Positions 1-5,821 of a stretch of DNA of 15,066 nucleotides are shown one piece after another. The position numbers and the translations under genes were made by a program. The notes under the pieces were generated by a model that saw nothing but the letters and a program-made list of their open reading frames with translations, did no database searches and had not been told where the DNA came from. The DNA comes from an uncultured bacterium. GTDB taxonomy: Bacteria; Patescibacteriota; CALEFQ01. The stretch is from assembly GCA_937877125.1 (NCBI GenBank), contig CALEFQ010000017.1:1-15066 (forward strand), in the 5' to 3' direction. Each line of letters begins with the position of its first letter. The stretch's first letter is position 1.

Positions 1-878
1 TTGGTATGGCCTTTTAGGGGCGGCCTTAAGTCCGCCCCGGTCATCGTCGCGCCCAATGTTTCCAGCAAACGGGCGGTGGTGGTGCCGACGGCGATTATCC
101 GTCGGCCGTCTTGTTTGGCGGCGCGGAGGCGCTCCCAGGTTTCGGGCATGACGGAATATTTTTCCGTATGGATTTGATGGCGCTCGATTTCGGCTTCTTT
201 TACCGGCTGAAAAGTTCCCAGTCCGACATGAAGGGTCACGTATTCAAATCGGATTCCCCGCTTTTTTAACTTGGCCAGCAATCCCGGCGTGAAATGCAGG
301 CCAGCAGTCGGCGCGGCCACCGAGCCGCGGTGCTTGGCATAGATCGTTTGGTATTCTCTGAGCTCGGCGAACTTTTTGATGTAAGGGGGCGTCGGGGTTT
401 GGCCCAGCTGGTCAATCAGTTTGTCTAAGGCGGCGCCAGCTTGATTAAATTTCAAAGAAAAAATTTCTTGAGCGCGGCCGGCGACTTTCGCATTTAAATC
501 AGGGCTAAAGCTCAGTGTTTGCCCGAGAGCATGACGTCCTGGCTTGAGCAGGGCGGTCCAGGTATCGGCAGTTTTTGGTTCGAGCAGTAAGGCTTCTATT
601 TTTCCACCGCTTTCTTTCTGGCCGATTAAACGCGCCGGAAAAACTTTGGTGTCGTTGAAGACTAGGACGTCGCCACGCTGGAGATAGTCCGGCAGGTCAT
701 AGAAATGACGATGCTCTAAAGCGCCGGTTTTTAATCCTTGGTCTTTAGTCTTTTTTTTTGACTTTTGAACTTTGACTTTTGACTTATAAATAAGAAGCCG
801 CGAGCGATCTCGCGGACAGGCGGGTTTTTGAGCAATTAGTTCCGGCGGCAGCCGGTAAAAAAAATCAGCGGTCTTCAA
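1..878 (-). CDS. queA: tRNA preQ1(34) S-adenosylmethionine ribosyltransferase-isomerase QueA, 3' end cut by window, with an in-frame repeat insertion
   Basis: QueA transfers and isomerises the ribosyl group of SAM onto preQ1 in tRNA, giving epoxyqueuosine. The first 292 codons are visible and uninterrupted. Family hallmarks are the N-terminus KTADFFYRLPPELIAQ, GDVLVFNDTKVFPARL, the VAAPTAGLHF motif, YVTLHVGLGTFQPV and AVGTTTARLLE. The missing C-terminus should be roughly 60 residues. I chose the TTG at 876-878 because it places the protein exactly at the family N-terminus; no ATG or GTG fits better. It follows the TAG of the PH-domain gene by one base with no Shine-Dalgarno, so translation is probably coupled. 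Residues 32-48, between the RLL and TGAL positions that are normally about 5 residues apart, carry a lysine/serine/valine-rich insert encoded by heptamer repeats like those found between genes here. Identity is secure; activity with the insert is likely but unproven. Confidence 0.95.
   Translation of the reverse strand, partial: MKTADFFYRLPPELIAQKPACPRDRSRLLIYKSKVKVQKSKKKTKDQGLKTGALEHRHFYDLPDYLQRGDVLVFNDTKVFPARLIGQKESGGKIEALLLEPKTADTWTALLKPGRHALGQTLSFSPDLNAKVAGRAQEIFSLKFNQAGAALDKLIDQLGQTPTPPYIKKFAELREYQTIYAKHRGSVAAPTAGLHFTPGLLAKLKKRGIRFEYVTLHVGLGTFQPVKEAEIERHQIHTEKYSVMPETWERLRAAKQDGRRIIAVGTTTARLLETLGATMTGADLRPPLKGHT
736..785 (-). repeat. AGTCAAA-type heptamer array inside queA
   Basis: Read on the minus strand, this stretch contains AGTCAAAAGTCAAAG, TTCAAAAGTCAAA and AAAGACTAAAGACCAA. 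The same units occur in the spacers at 2543-2600, 3457-3531, 10211-10243 and 10536-10561. In queA they are read in a frame free of stops and encode about 16 extra residues (Lys-Ser-Lys-Val-Lys type). The length is a multiple of three relative to QueA homologues, so the frame is kept. Confidence 0.9.
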
Positions 879-879
879 G

Positions 880-1527
880 CTACACGTTAGGATTAAGCGG
901 ATTGCCTCCGCCTTGATTATTGTAATTAAGCAGGGGCTGGATGTCTTTAATCCGGTGGATCTGGCCGCCAAATAAATCGGCTAATTGTTGTTTGCCGTGC
1001 GCTTCCAGCTCGTTGCGCAGGGACAGAACCACTTTTTGAACATCATAGGGGCGCGGAATCCGTAAAAATTCAAACATTTCCATAGCACCGGCCGTCTGAA
1101 CTAAAATAGTGCCGTAGCCCAGGAAGGTTCCCCAGATGCCGACCACTTTGGCGTTGATATCCTGGATTTTATCAAGTTCCAGCTCCGAGATTTGGCGATT
1201 GAAAAGGGTGTTTTGCTTGATTTCCACGATCCGTTCGTTGGTCACGATCCAAACATCCAGATAGTAATCCACCCAGGCAATGTAGATAGTCAGCCAGATC
1301 ATCATGGCGACGATCATACCGATGGCCCAGAGGAGTTTTGCTTCCCCGGGATTGTCTTGGAAGTAAGGCAGATAATAAAAAGCGGCGTATAAGCAAGCGG
1401 CCATCACGGCGCCGACTACTAGCGCCCAGAAAACCTGGACGAAAAAGACGATCCAGTGCCGACGGGTAAACAGGATGATTCGTTCATCCTCGTGCTGTTC
1501 TGGGAAAAAATGTCCGCGGCGGCGCAT
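880..1527 (-). CDS. PH domain-containing (bPH2/YdbS-like) membrane protein
   Basis: A 215-residue protein with two hydrophobic segments (about residues 27-50 and 64-87), followed by a stretch typical of bacterial PH domains of the YdbS/bPH2 type: WVDYYLDVWIVTNERIVEI, then ISELELDKIQDI and a GTILVQTAGA strand. The last 40 residues are polar and end in a Gly/Asn-rich tail. Proteins of this class are membrane-associated and their molecular role is mostly unknown; I do not infer a substrate. It begins 3 bases after the stop of the upstream 117-residue membrane protein and ends one base before the queA TTG, so the three genes probably form one transcript. There is no Shine-Dalgarno before the ATG. 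Confidence 0.8.
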   Translation of the reverse strand: MRRRGHFFPEQHEDERIILFTRRHWIVFFVQVFWALVVGAVMAACLYAAFYYLPYFQDNPGEAKLLWAIGMIVAMMIWLTIYIAWVDYYLDVWIVTNERIVEIKQNTLFNRQISELELDKIQDINAKVVGIWGTFLGYGTILVQTAGAMEMFEFLRIPRPYDVQKVVLSLRNELEAHGKQQLADLFGGQIHRIKDIQPLLNYNNQGGGNPLNPNV

Positions 1528-1530
1528 AGT

Positions 1531-1884
1531 TTAGGTGAAAATCAAAATCCAGGCCAAGACTAGGAGGATAACGGAGACAACCAAGAAAACAATCGAGGAA
1601 ATCGCGGTGAGATCTCCCTGAAAACCAAAACGGAAAGCGTGATACAAGGCGAAACAGGAATACAAAATGTAAAAAATCAGGAAGACAAAAAAGATGATTT
1701 GGAAAGAAACCGCCAAGGTGATCTCGGCATCGGGATTAAAGACGGAATACAAATAAAGTCCCGCAAAAAAGAAAACAATGGAGAAAATAACGCTGATGCC
1801 CAATCCCCAATTATAAACCCGCGTCTTGCCCGAAGGGGCCACTAGTTTTTCGGCCGGATTTTCTTTGAAGTCGGTATATTGCAT
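1531..1884 (-). CDS. Small membrane protein of unknown function, three predicted TM helices
   Basis: A 117-residue protein with a polar N-terminus of about 25 residues and three strongly hydrophobic segments (about 27-49, 56-83 and 92-116). I do not recognise the family. The start is the ATG at 1882-1884. A near-consensus promoter lies so close that the predicted transcription start falls on or next to this ATG, which argues both for this start and for a leaderless mRNA. It is the first gene of the unit that continues into the PH-domain protein and queA. No catalytic motif is visible. Confidence 0.75.
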   Translation of the reverse strand: MQYTDFKENPAEKLVAPSGKTRVYNWGLGISVIFSIVFFFAGLYLYSVFNPDAEITLAVSFQIIFFVFLIFYILYSCFALYHAFRFGFQGDLTAISSIVFLVVSVILLVLAWILIFT

Positions 1885-1890
1885 GATTGA

Positions 1891-1919
1891 ATAATAACAT
1901 GATTTATTCAGATCGGCAA
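1891..1919 (-). promoter_or_regulatory. Sigma70-type promoter, probably leaderless
   Basis: On the minus strand TTGCCG (1914-1919), a 17-base spacer and TATTAT (1891-1896). The -10 element ends 6 bases before the ATG at 1884, so initiation 7 bases downstream would start the transcript at or within a base or so of the start codon. Confidence 0.6.
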
Positions 1920-1935
1920 GGCGGCCTTGGTTGAT

Positions 1936-1956
1936 CCAAAAACAGTGTCCGACACT
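1936..1956 (-). terminator. Weak candidate terminator after queH (palindrome plus U-run)
   Basis: On the minus strand AGTGT-CGG-ACACT (1944-1956) is followed by GTTTTTGG. The stem is only 5 bp with a 3-base loop, so this is a weak terminator candidate; it could equally be a short REP-like palindrome or protein site. It lies between the queH stop (1988) and the promoter at 1891-1919. Confidence 0.3.
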
Positions 1957-1987
1957 CGTGATCTATATAAAATCTCGAAAGTAAAAT

Positions 1988-2542
1988 TTAGATCGACTGA
2001 GACTCGGTTCGGCTTTTCAGGCACCCACAATAAGTTTGCTCGTACAAATGCTCGGCGTGGCTTATTTTACGTCCGGCGGTAAAAAGTGGCCGGAAACCTT
2101 TGAATTTTTTTCGGCCGCTATCTGGCGCGTAAAATTTTAGGTGATATTTCACGGCCAATTCGTCGCCGATCATTTTGATTGCTTCTATGTCTTGGTGCGG
2201 GCTGGATAGAAGCGTCGTCGTGAAAAAATCAAAGCCGCGGCTGGCCGCTACCCGCGCCGTCTCGTCCAGGCGTAGACGATAACAAGCCCGGCACCGTTCA
2301 GGCGTATTAGGGTAGCTTCTGGTCGCGGCAATAAAATCTTTCTCGTTCGAATCGACAATGATTAGTGGAATCCCGATTTTTGTTAAGTATTTTCGCAAAG
2401 AATCCAGACGTCGGGTTTTTTCTTCCGCCGGTTGAATATTTGGATTATAAAAAAAAGCGGTGACGGCGCAGCCGCGTCGCTGTAAATCCTGGATGATGGC
2501 CGTGGCGCAGGGGCCGCAGCAAACGTGGAGCAAAAGAGTCAT
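1988..2542 (-). CDS. queH: Epoxyqueuosine reductase QueH
   Basis: QueH reduces epoxyqueuosine in tRNA to queuosine, the last step of the pathway, and replaces the cobalamin-dependent QueG in many bacteria. The 184-residue protein has the full family signature: LLLHVCCGPCA near the N-terminus (residues 4-14), FYNPNIQP, the cysteine pair in RCRACYRLRL (about residues 83-92), FTTTLLSSPHQD, and the C-terminal YCGCLKS. The cysteines of the CC, CxxC and CxC motifs are all present, as needed for the Fe-S cluster and second metal site known in this family. The ATG sits immediately downstream of a heptamer-repeat hairpin (2544-2594) with no Shine-Dalgarno. It works directly after QueA (1-878), although a separate promoter lies between them. 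Confidence 0.95.
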   Translation of the reverse strand: MTLLLHVCCGPCATAIIQDLQRRGCAVTAFFYNPNIQPAEEKTRRLDSLRKYLTKIGIPLIIVDSNEKDFIAATRSYPNTPERCRACYRLRLDETARVAASRGFDFFTTTLLSSPHQDIEAIKMIGDELAVKYHLKFYAPDSGRKKFKGFRPLFTAGRKISHAEHLYEQTYCGCLKSRTESQSI

Positions 2543-2600
2543 TAGTCTTTGGTCGTTAGTCTTTAGCTAAAAATTTCTATTGCGGCCAAAGACTAAAGAC
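2543..2600. repeat. Inverted AAAGACTAA-type repeats between the PHP gene and queH
   Basis: Plus-strand units AGTCTTTGG (2544-2552) and TTAGTCTTTAG face the inverted CCAAAGACTAAAGAC (2586-2600). The stem 2544-2552 / 2586-2594 is a perfect 9 bp. The TAG stop of the PHP gene (2593-2595) lies within the right arm, so the repeat supplies the stop codon. The same unit appears within queA. Confidence 0.8.
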
Positions 2601-3450
2601 GGCTGTTTAATTTTTCCCAGACCCAGCGCGGCGCTTGGAAAGCTCCAAGTCTTTGCCGATGAGAATGCCCGTGGAAATCAGATCCGGCACTGGGCAGCAA
2701 GCCTAGCTTTTCCGTCAGGCGGCGGTATTTATTAGCCAGCTTCAAAGAATACGATCCCGAATAAATTTCCAGCCCGTCTAAGCCTAATCTTTTTAACGCG
2801 GTAATGAGCTGGACGGTATCCAGCTTAGGGAAATCAATATCGAGCAGTCCCGGATGGGACAAGATGGCAACGCCGCCGGCGCGATGAATCAGGTCAATGT
2901 CATGGGCGATTGGGATCTTTTGGTAGCCGACATAGGCTGGTTTTCCCGGCATAATCAGGGCTTTGATGACATTGGAAACGTTCAAGTTGGTGCGGCAATA
3001 TTTCTTAATCCGGAGCCGGTTGTCGCGATGCTTCAAAAGCTCGGCGCTGATATGGGCGCGGGTGACGGTGCCGCTAGCACTTTTAGCCACGTCGCGGTAG
3101 CGGATAGTTAGTCCAAGCGCTTTCAGTTTGGCCACTACTTTTTTGGCCCGCTCAACCCTGGCTTTTTGGTATTTGGCGCAACGCTGGAGTAGCGGTTGGT
3201 AATGATGGTCGATTCCCAAACCGAGCAGGTGCAAACTTCTTTTCTGAAATTCGGAGCTCATCTCAATTCCCGGAACGACGGTCAAACCAAATTTTTTTCC
3301 GGCACGCAAAGCCTCCGGTAAACCGGCGACGGTATCGTGATCGCATAGCGCCATGGCGACATAATTCTTGCGGGCGAGAGTTTTTACGATTTCGGCGGGG
3401 CTTAGTTCTCCGTCCGAAGCGGTGGAATGAATTTGGAGATCAAAACGCAT
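2593..3450 (-). CDS. PHP-domain metal-dependent phosphoesterase (TrpH/YciV-like)
   Basis: A 285-residue single-domain PHP protein of the TrpH/YciV group, whose characterised members hydrolyse nucleoside 3',5'-bisphosphates and/or act as 5'-3' exoribonucleases. Metal-site motifs in order are DLQIHSTASDGE (residues 4-15), CDHDT (36-40), GIEMSSEF (61-68), RAHIS, ILSHPGL and, near the C-terminus, GSDFHGHSH. The first motif is normally DLHxHS; here the first histidine is a glutamine (Q6, codon CAA), while H8 and the other ligands remain. The ATG at 3448-3450 is preceded by TATAAT and an AGTCAAA-type repeat rather than a Shine-Dalgarno. The stop codon falls in another repeat. The exact substrate cannot be read from sequence. 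Confidence 0.85.
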   Translation of the reverse strand: MRFDLQIHSTASDGELSPAEIVKTLARKNYVAMALCDHDTVAGLPEALRAGKKFGLTVVPGIEMSSEFQKRSLHLLGLGIDHHYQPLLQRCAKYQKARVERAKKVVAKLKALGLTIRYRDVAKSASGTVTRAHISAELLKHRDNRLRIKKYCRTNLNVSNVIKALIMPGKPAYVGYQKIPIAHDIDLIHRAGGVAILSHPGLLDIDFPKLDTVQLITALKRLGLDGLEIYSGSYSLKLANKYRRLTEKLGLLPSAGSDFHGHSHRQRLGAFQAPRWVWEKLNSRL

Positions 3451-3456
3451 AATTAT

Positions 3457-3531
3457 AAGTCAAAAGTCAGAAATCAAAGGTCAAAAGTGAAATGGTATAG
3501 CTTTTTATTTTTGACTTTTGACCTTTGACTT
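3457..3531. repeat. Inverted AGTCAAA heptamer arrays forming a hairpin between methyltransferase and PHP genes
   Basis: Left array AAGTCAAAAGTCAG...TCAAAGGTCAAAAGT and right array TTTTTGACTTTTGACCTTTG. The stem 3474-3488 / 3514-3528 is a perfect 15 bp with a 25-base loop. It fills the whole 83-base spacer between the stop of the second methyltransferase and the PHP start. No U-run follows the hairpin in the transcribed direction, so it is not a standard terminator. Confidence 0.85.
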
Positions 3532-3533
3532 GA

Positions 3534-4088
3534 TTAGTATATCTCCGACATCTTATAAACGTAGATCGGTCCGACGTTTTCTTCTTTGATCGGGGGTTCG
3601 GTGTGGCTCGGTTCCCAGCCCGGGATAGAAAAAGCGTAGGAAATGACGCGGGCGCCGGGCGGGAGTTCCTTTTCAAACTTCTTCTTCCAGAAATCGCGCA
3701 AGGGATTAGGCATCATAAACAGGACCACTACGTCAACCTCGGAGAGATCAATATACCTTGAATCCTTGAAAGCAATCAAGGCTTTTGTCTTTATCCGCTT
3801 GAAAAGGATGCGCAGTTTGGCGTACAAGAAGATCGGCGGCGAAAGCTCAAAGCCGAACGCCTGGGCGTGATAAATCTGGTCGGCCATGATCGCCAGGCGG
3901 CCGTCGCCGCAGCCGATGTCAACCACGACGTTGCCGGGCTTGATTTTGGCCAGCTCTAGCATGCGCTTGACGGCGCGCATCGGAGTCGGTACAAAGGGGG
4001 CGCCGTAAACATTGGCGATAACCAAAAAATACAACATCAAGCCGATGAAGGCGATTAGCAAAACCATAATCGGGGTCGGGATGATCAT
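3534..4088 (-). CDS. Membrane-anchored FAM173-like SAM-dependent methyltransferase (copy 2)
   Basis: A 184-residue protein: one N-terminal TM helix (about residues 7-26), a GAPFVPTP element (29-36), then a class I methyltransferase fold with SAM motif I DIGCGDGR (57-64) and the acidic ribose-binding residue in GFELSP (E81). The C-terminal half has FEKELPPGARVISYAFSIPGW. By eye the TM anchor, the FVP element, D-I-G-x-G-D-G-R and the KxE-x-E-L...ARVI...P-x-W pattern resemble the FAM173 family (ANTKMT/ATPSCKMT), which methylates lysines of mitochondrial ADP/ATP translocase and the ATP synthase c-subunit. That similarity is my recollection, not a search. It overlaps the upstream paralogue by 4 bases (ATGA), implying coupled translation. 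The substrate is unknown; a membrane protein is a reasonable guess. Confidence 0.75.
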   Translation of the reverse strand: MIIPTPIMVLLIAFIGLMLYFLVIANVYGAPFVPTPMRAVKRMLELAKIKPGNVVVDIGCGDGRLAIMADQIYHAQAFGFELSPPIFLYAKLRILFKRIKTKALIAFKDSRYIDLSEVDVVVLFMMPNPLRDFWKKKFEKELPPGARVISYAFSIPGWEPSHTEPPIKEENVGPIYVYKMSEIY

Positions 4089-4612
4089 ACTTGATAAACA
4101 AAAATATAGCCGTACGGGATTACCCGTTCTTTTTTTACCAGGGTCAGGCCGGGAATTTCAAAGGAATATGAAATAACCTTGGTACCAGGGCGCAGTTCCC
4201 GCCGGAATTTTTTCTGCAGAAACATCTTGATCGTCGTCGGGAACATGTATAAGAAGATTATATCAGCCGGGCGCAAATTTACCCAGAGAAAATCGCGAAA
4301 GTATATTCGACCCCGGCTTTTTAAGAAAAATTTCTGCAACCGGGCCCACAGATAGACCAAGGGGGAGATTTCAAACCCTCGCGCGTCCCCGCCTTGCGCC
4401 GCGGCCGCGAAAACCAGTCGGCCGTCGCCGCAGCCTAAATCATAAACCCGCTGGCAAGGCTTGATAGCGGCCAGCGTGATCATGCGCCCCAAGACCTTTT
4501 TGGGGGTGGGCACCGGCGGCGCGCCGACTACTTGGGCGTAAAAAGTGACTATTAAAACCGCTAAAATAGCAGTGAGGATGATAGATAACATCATAGAAAG
4601 CCATTGTAACAC
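4085..4612 (-). CDS. Membrane-anchored FAM173-like SAM-dependent methyltransferase (copy 1)
   Basis: A 175-residue paralogue of the downstream gene with the same layout: N-terminal TM helix (about 7-27), VGAPPVPTP, motif I DLGCGDGR, a GFEISP acidic loop, an FLYMFP strand and FRRELRPGTKVISYSFEIPG. It lacks the tryptophan-containing segment in the same place and ends in GYIFVYQV. The longest reading starts at GTG 4610-4612; ATGs at 4592-4594 and 4589-4591 also retain the TM helix and are possible starts, since no Shine-Dalgarno decides between them. Its TGA stop overlaps the next ATG and shows that UGA is a stop codon in this genome. Function as for its neighbour: a methyltransferase facing the cytoplasmic side of the membrane, substrate not identified. 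Confidence 0.75.
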   Translation of the reverse strand: MLQWLSMMLSIILTAILAVLIVTFYAQVVGAPPVPTPKKVLGRMITLAAIKPCQRVYDLGCGDGRLVFAAAAQGGDARGFEISPLVYLWARLQKFFLKSRGRIYFRDFLWVNLRPADIIFLYMFPTTIKMFLQKKFRRELRPGTKVISYSFEIPGLTLVKKERVIPYGYIFVYQV

Positions 4613-4632
4613 GAGGGGTTAAGGAAGAAACC

Positions 4633-4661
4633 TTGACAAAAGCCTCGAAAGGGTATAAAAT
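4633..4661 (+). promoter_or_regulatory. Consensus sigma70 promoter for the zinc-knuckle gene
   Basis: TTGACA (4633-4638), 17-base spacer, TAAAAT (4656-4661; an alternative register reads TATAAA at 4654-4659). The predicted start lies around 4668, leaving a leader of about 25 bases that holds the Shine-Dalgarno. Confidence 0.75.
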
Positions 4662-4678
4662 ATTCGGTTATGCTTGAT

Positions 4679-4686
4679 AAGGAGGT
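4679..4686 (+). promoter_or_regulatory. Strong Shine-Dalgarno that fixes the start at 4694
   Basis: AAGGAGGT lies 7 bases before the ATG at 4694-4696. A more upstream in-frame ATG at 4670 would place this site inside the coding region and has no site of its own, so 4694 is the real start. Confidence 0.85.
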
Positions 4687-4693
4687 GCAACCA

Positions 4694-4993
4694 ATGAAGC
4701 ATGAAGTCGTTGAAGTGAAAGGGCGCAATTATTCGGTTCATTATGAGGTACAGATTACTGAAATTCAGATTGGCCGATGTCATGTTTGCGGCCAAAACCG
4801 AGAAGTTGCCCATTTCCGCGTTGGAATTGTCGACGAGATCGTAAAGGAGTTTTCTGATCCTATTCCTCTGAAGTGCCCCCGAGCCAATATGGTTTTACAG
4901 GCATTGCGAAACCTGTGGCAACAGAGGATTGAAGGAAAAGACATTTGTGATGAATGTCTAGAGAACTACGTGCTCGATCTCGAAAACGAATAA
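4694..4993 (+). CDS. Small protein with two CxxC motifs (putative zinc-knuckle), unknown function
   Basis: A 99-residue acidic protein. CHVCGQ (about residues 29-34) and CDECLENY near the C-terminus form a likely four-cysteine zinc site, with a further Cys in LKCPRA between them. There is no signal peptide or TM segment, so it is cytoplasmic. I do not recognise the family. It is the only complete plus-strand gene, standing alone between its own consensus promoter and an intrinsic terminator, facing the nitroreductase tail to tail. Such isolated cassettes with strong expression signals contrast with the Shine-Dalgarno-poor operons around it. A regulatory or RNA/protein-binding role is possible but is only a guess. 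Confidence 0.75.
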   Translation: MKHEVVEVKGRNYSVHYEVQITEIQIGRCHVCGQNREVAHFRVGIVDEIVKEFSDPIPLKCPRANMVLQALRNLWQQRIEGKDICDECLENYVLDLENE

Positions 4994-5004
4994 ATGAAGA
5001 AAAG

Positions 5005-5033
5005 AAACCCGCCGGCTCTGCTGACGGGTTTTT
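5005..5033 (+). terminator. Intrinsic terminator of the zinc-knuckle gene
   Basis: AAACCCG (5005-5011) pairs with CGGGTTT (5025-5031), with further partial pairing inside, ending in a T run to 5033; 12 bases downstream of the stop. Confidence 0.8.
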
Positions 5034-5064
5034 AAAAACAACGCTCCTTCAAGGGAAGGAGCGT
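5034..5064 (-). terminator. Intrinsic terminator of the nitroreductase gene
   Basis: Perfect 10-bp stem ACGCTCCTTC (5041-5050) / GAAGGAGCGT (5055-5064) with loop AAGG; on the minus strand it is followed by TGTTTTT (to 5034). It abuts the opposing terminator at 5005-5033. Confidence 0.85.
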
Positions 5065-5083
5065 GATAGAGACAAAACCAGGG

Positions 5084-5701
5084 TCAGCCGATGATTTTGA
5101 GGAACTCATTCATCTCTGGACGAGGGGGAGCCGGGATTTCTTGGCCGGGAGGAAGAGGCGCCGGGACTCCGATCGGAACCAGTACTTGTGCCTCCCATGT
5201 CGGAATTTCGTCGCCGATAATATCTTCCAACACGTTAGGATCAAAGGCACCGACGCAAACTGATCCCAGGCCTGTTGCCGACACGGCCAGGCAGAAATTC
5301 ATCAGCGACATCCCCAGGTCGTGCATGGTCCAGCGTTCATCACCGAAATCATGATCATTGAATTGTCCCGAGATAACCTCCAGATCATTACAGAACACGG
5401 CAACCGCAAGGGCGTTGGCGAATGATTTTCTGGCGGCGTTCTTTTCCGACAAGGCCTGGGCCAGATGCAGGATGGTCACGGGATTGTCCACCCAGAGAAT
5501 CCGGGTGGGGTTGGTATTGCACCAGCTGGGCGCCCAGCGCGCCGCATCAACGAGAAACTCGATCTCCCCTGGCCCCAAGTGCATCGGATTGGGCATAAAG
5601 TCCCTGATACTTCGCCGGTTTTTGATAACTTTCATAAGATAGACGATGTCGCGGCACTCACGAAGTAAGCCTACTAAAGGATCCGAATTAGCGTTATGCA
5701 T
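5084..5701 (-). CDS. Nitroreductase-family FMN-dependent oxidoreductase
   Basis: A 205-residue protein of the nitroreductase fold, which binds FMN at a dimer interface and reduces substrates with NAD(P)H. Visible motifs are IKNRRSIRDF (about residues 26-35, FMN phosphate contacts), AARWAPSWCNTNP (FMN/substrate loop), DLGMSLMNFCLAVSATGLGSVCVGAFD (dimer helix and flavin region) and a VLVPIGVP strand, then a proline-rich tail. The ATG at 5699-5701 has AGGAGGT 5 bases upstream, so the 22-residue extension before MKVIKNRRS is probably translated; that inner ATG has no site. It has its own promoter and terminator and is monocistronic. The physiological substrate cannot be inferred. Family confidence is high. 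Confidence 0.9.
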   Translation of the reverse strand: MHNANSDPLVGLLRECRDIVYLMKVIKNRRSIRDFMPNPMHLGPGEIEFLVDAARWAPSWCNTNPTRILWVDNPVTILHLAQALSEKNAARKSFANALAVAVFCNDLEVISGQFNDHDFGDERWTMHDLGMSLMNFCLAVSATGLGSVCVGAFDPNVLEDIIGDEIPTWEAQVLVPIGVPAPLPPGQEIPAPPRPEMNEFLKIIG

Positions 5702-5705
5702 ATTG

Positions 5706-5712
5706 ACCTCCT
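5706..5712 (-). promoter_or_regulatory. Shine-Dalgarno AGGAGGT of the nitroreductase
   Basis: Minus-strand AGGAGGT with its core 5 bases before the ATG at 5701; it supports the long N-terminus over the internal ATG. Confidence 0.85.
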
Positions 5713-5724
5713 GAAACTTTATAG

Positions 5725-5740
5725 TACCCGAGATTGGGTA
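5725..5740. promoter_or_regulatory. Inverted repeat in the nitroreductase leader (possible operator)
   Basis: TACCC-GAGATT-GGGTA, 5-bp arms with a 6-base spacer, lies between the -10 element and the Shine-Dalgarno. A repressor site here would control transcription start or escape. This is only a positional argument. Confidence 0.3.
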
Positions 5741-5750
5741 ATATCATGTA

Positions 5751-5778
5751 AAAATAGCACCAATAATTATTTTGTCAA
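5751..5778 (-). promoter_or_regulatory. Sigma70-type promoter of the nitroreductase
   Basis: Minus strand TTGACA (5773-5778), 16-base spacer, TATTTT (5751-5756), giving a leader of about 40 bases. Confidence 0.6.
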
Positions 5779-5783
5779 TAAAT

Positions 5784-5809
5784 AAAAAATTCCCGGGCGG
5801 GAATTTTTT
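5784..5809 (-). terminator. Intrinsic terminator after ruvB
   Basis: AAAAAATTCCCG / CGGGAATTTTTT arms with a central GG (effective 4-base loop), 12 bases after the ruvB TAG. The symmetric A/T tails would let it work in both directions. It closes the rnc-to-ruvB gene string. Confidence 0.85.
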
Positions 5810-5821
5810 AATAGAGAAAAA

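Noticed and set aside
1944..1956. AGTGTCCGACACT as a transposon or REP-element end
   Set aside because: Only one copy in the window, 13 bases long, and no REP-type transposase; kept only as a weak terminator candidate.
3452..3457. TATAAT just before the PHP start as a promoter
   Set aside because: It ends 1 base before the ATG, so transcripts would start within the gene; the TTGAC units of the repeat are not at 16-18 base spacing from it.
4670..4693. Upstream ATG start (MLDKEVQP...) for the zinc-knuckle gene
   Set aside because: It would translate through the perfect AAGGAGGT ribosome-binding site; the start at 4694 has the right spacing to it.
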